From JBDTRY01 sp039931435 (GTDB taxonomy: Bacteria; Acidobacteriota; Thermoanaerobaculia; Gp7-AA8): a stretch of DNA of 5,356 nt. This document shows, piece by piece, positions 4,758-5,356 of the stretch; position 1 is the first letter of the stretch, and each line of letters starts with the position of its first letter. The position numbers and the translations under genes were made by a program. Where the stretch lies: positions 1-5,356 of the forward strand of contig JBDTRY010000259.1 of the NCBI GenBank assembly GCA_039931435.1, written 5' to 3'. The notes below the pieces were generated by a model, which worked only from the letters and a program-made list of their open reading frames with translations, was not told where the DNA came from and ran no database searches.

Positions 4758-5356
4758 GAAACTTCAAGATATTCCTGCTGCGTTTCCCGCGCTGACATTC
4801 GTCTCCGGACTTCTGGCAGCCGGCATCGCCTGCGGTCCATTGCCGTCGGCGGCGGGCTTCGCTTCGATCGCCATTCTGCTGGCGGTTCTGCAAATCCGGT
4901 CGGCGCGGATCCCCGTCTGTCTGCTTTCGTGCGCCGCGGGGCTATACGTCGGCGGGATCGACGCCATCCGAAAAGCAGGCGACGAAGCATTCATCCGAGC
5001 GCACGAAGCGCGATTCGTTGTCGTCAAAGCCCCACTGAACCGCGGATGGGGCCGGCGAGAAGACGGGCAATGGATCATGCGCACCGCTTCCTTCGAGGTC
5101 ACCGAGGATCAGAAGATTTCGAGGCGGTTCCGCTCTCCGCTGACGATCTACATGGCCTCCAGTCCGCAGTCAATCGGCAGTGAGCATTCGCTCCTCGCCG
5201 AAGGTCTTCTGAAGAGCAGCGCACACGGATCATTCATCCTCATCGTGAAGTCCCCCCTGCTTCTCGGTTACGCCGGACAAGTCCCTGCGTGGAATCCCGC
5301 TCTGTGGAACCGCACTGCAGCCGCCGGACTCGACGCATACGCGCGGGCGCATCCGG
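4747..5356 (+). CDS. comEC: ComEC/Rec2-like DNA-uptake channel, N-terminal part (runs off the window)
   Basis: An open frame without stops from a GTG at 4747 to the window end: 203 codons, the 3' part outside the window. The protein starts MSNEKLQDIPAAFPALTFVS, followed by three likely membrane helices at about 14-31, 34-50 and 55-71. A soluble stretch of about 110 residues (about 78-190) has alternating beta-like character, including ARFVVVKAPL, MRTASFEV, RSPLTIYMAS and GSFILIVKSP, then a WNPALWNRTAAAGLDAYARAHP segment. This matches the ComEC N-terminal plan: short helices, an OB-like DUF4131 region, a conserved Asn-Pro stretch, then amphipathic helices. The competence helices and metallo-beta-lactamase domain would lie beyond the window, so the call rests on layout only. 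ComEC carries single-stranded DNA across the inner membrane in natural transformation. The start overlaps the methyltransferase by 11 bp, implying co-transcription. An ATGA at 4754 mimics a coupled start but hits a stop at 4793, so it is not the start unless a frameshift exists. Confidence 0.65.
   Translation, partial: MSNEKLQDIPAAFPALTFVSGLLAAGIACGPLPSAAGFASIAILLAVLQIRSARIPVCLLSCAAGLYVGGIDAIRKAGDEAFIRAHEARFVVVKAPLNRGWGRREDGQWIMRTASFEVTEDQKISRRFRSPLTIYMASSPQSIGSEHSLLAEGLLKSSAHGSFILIVKSPLLLGYAGQVPAWNPALWNRTAAAGLDAYARAHP

Overview
The window looks like a stretch of chromosome from a GC-rich (roughly 60%), non-model bacterium. The dispersed palindromes built on GTCATCCTGA...GCGAAGGATC resemble repeats I associate with uncultured or soil lineages such as Acidobacteriota. 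That placement is an impression from the repeat style and protein flavour; nothing here proves the phylum. All the genes seen are housekeeping or core accessory genes. I see no phage, defence, CRISPR, rRNA or tRNA genes.

Layout. Bases 1-531 hold no credible gene. They contain a tandem pair of about 145-bp palindromic repeat units, the second one broken; a related but distinct GC-rich palindrome (331-433); and an orphan repeat arm that abuts the next gene. Bases 532-3442 are a minus-strand cluster transcribed right to left: sucC (succinyl-CoA synthetase beta), sucD (alpha), then a peptidase S51/cyanophycinase-like protein whose nucleophile position reads Ala instead of Ser. A 145-bp divergent intergenic region (3443-3587) separates this cluster from a plus-strand pair: a TRAM-domain, Fe-S, SAM-dependent RNA uracil-C5 methyltransferase of the RlmD/RumA family (3588-4757), and the N-terminal part of a ComEC/Rec2-like DNA-uptake channel. 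The latter starts at a GTG at 4747, overlaps the methyltransferase by 11 bp, and runs off the window end with no stop.

How the genes work together. SucC and SucD form one enzyme, the substrate-level phosphorylation step of the TCA cycle, and are complete with all key residues. The S51-like gene lies 61 bp downstream and probably shares their transcript, but no functional link is evident. The methyltransferase acts on RNA and ComEC on DNA import; their overlap implies co-transcription, not a shared pathway.

Points worth a second look are the nested repeat architecture at the left edge, the Ser-to-Ala S51 protein, a sharply bounded AT-rich patch of about 70 bp inside otherwise GC-rich sucC, and candidate promoters on both sides of the divergent region that would give nearly leaderless mRNAs. 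I did not find a convincing undescribed multi-gene system.
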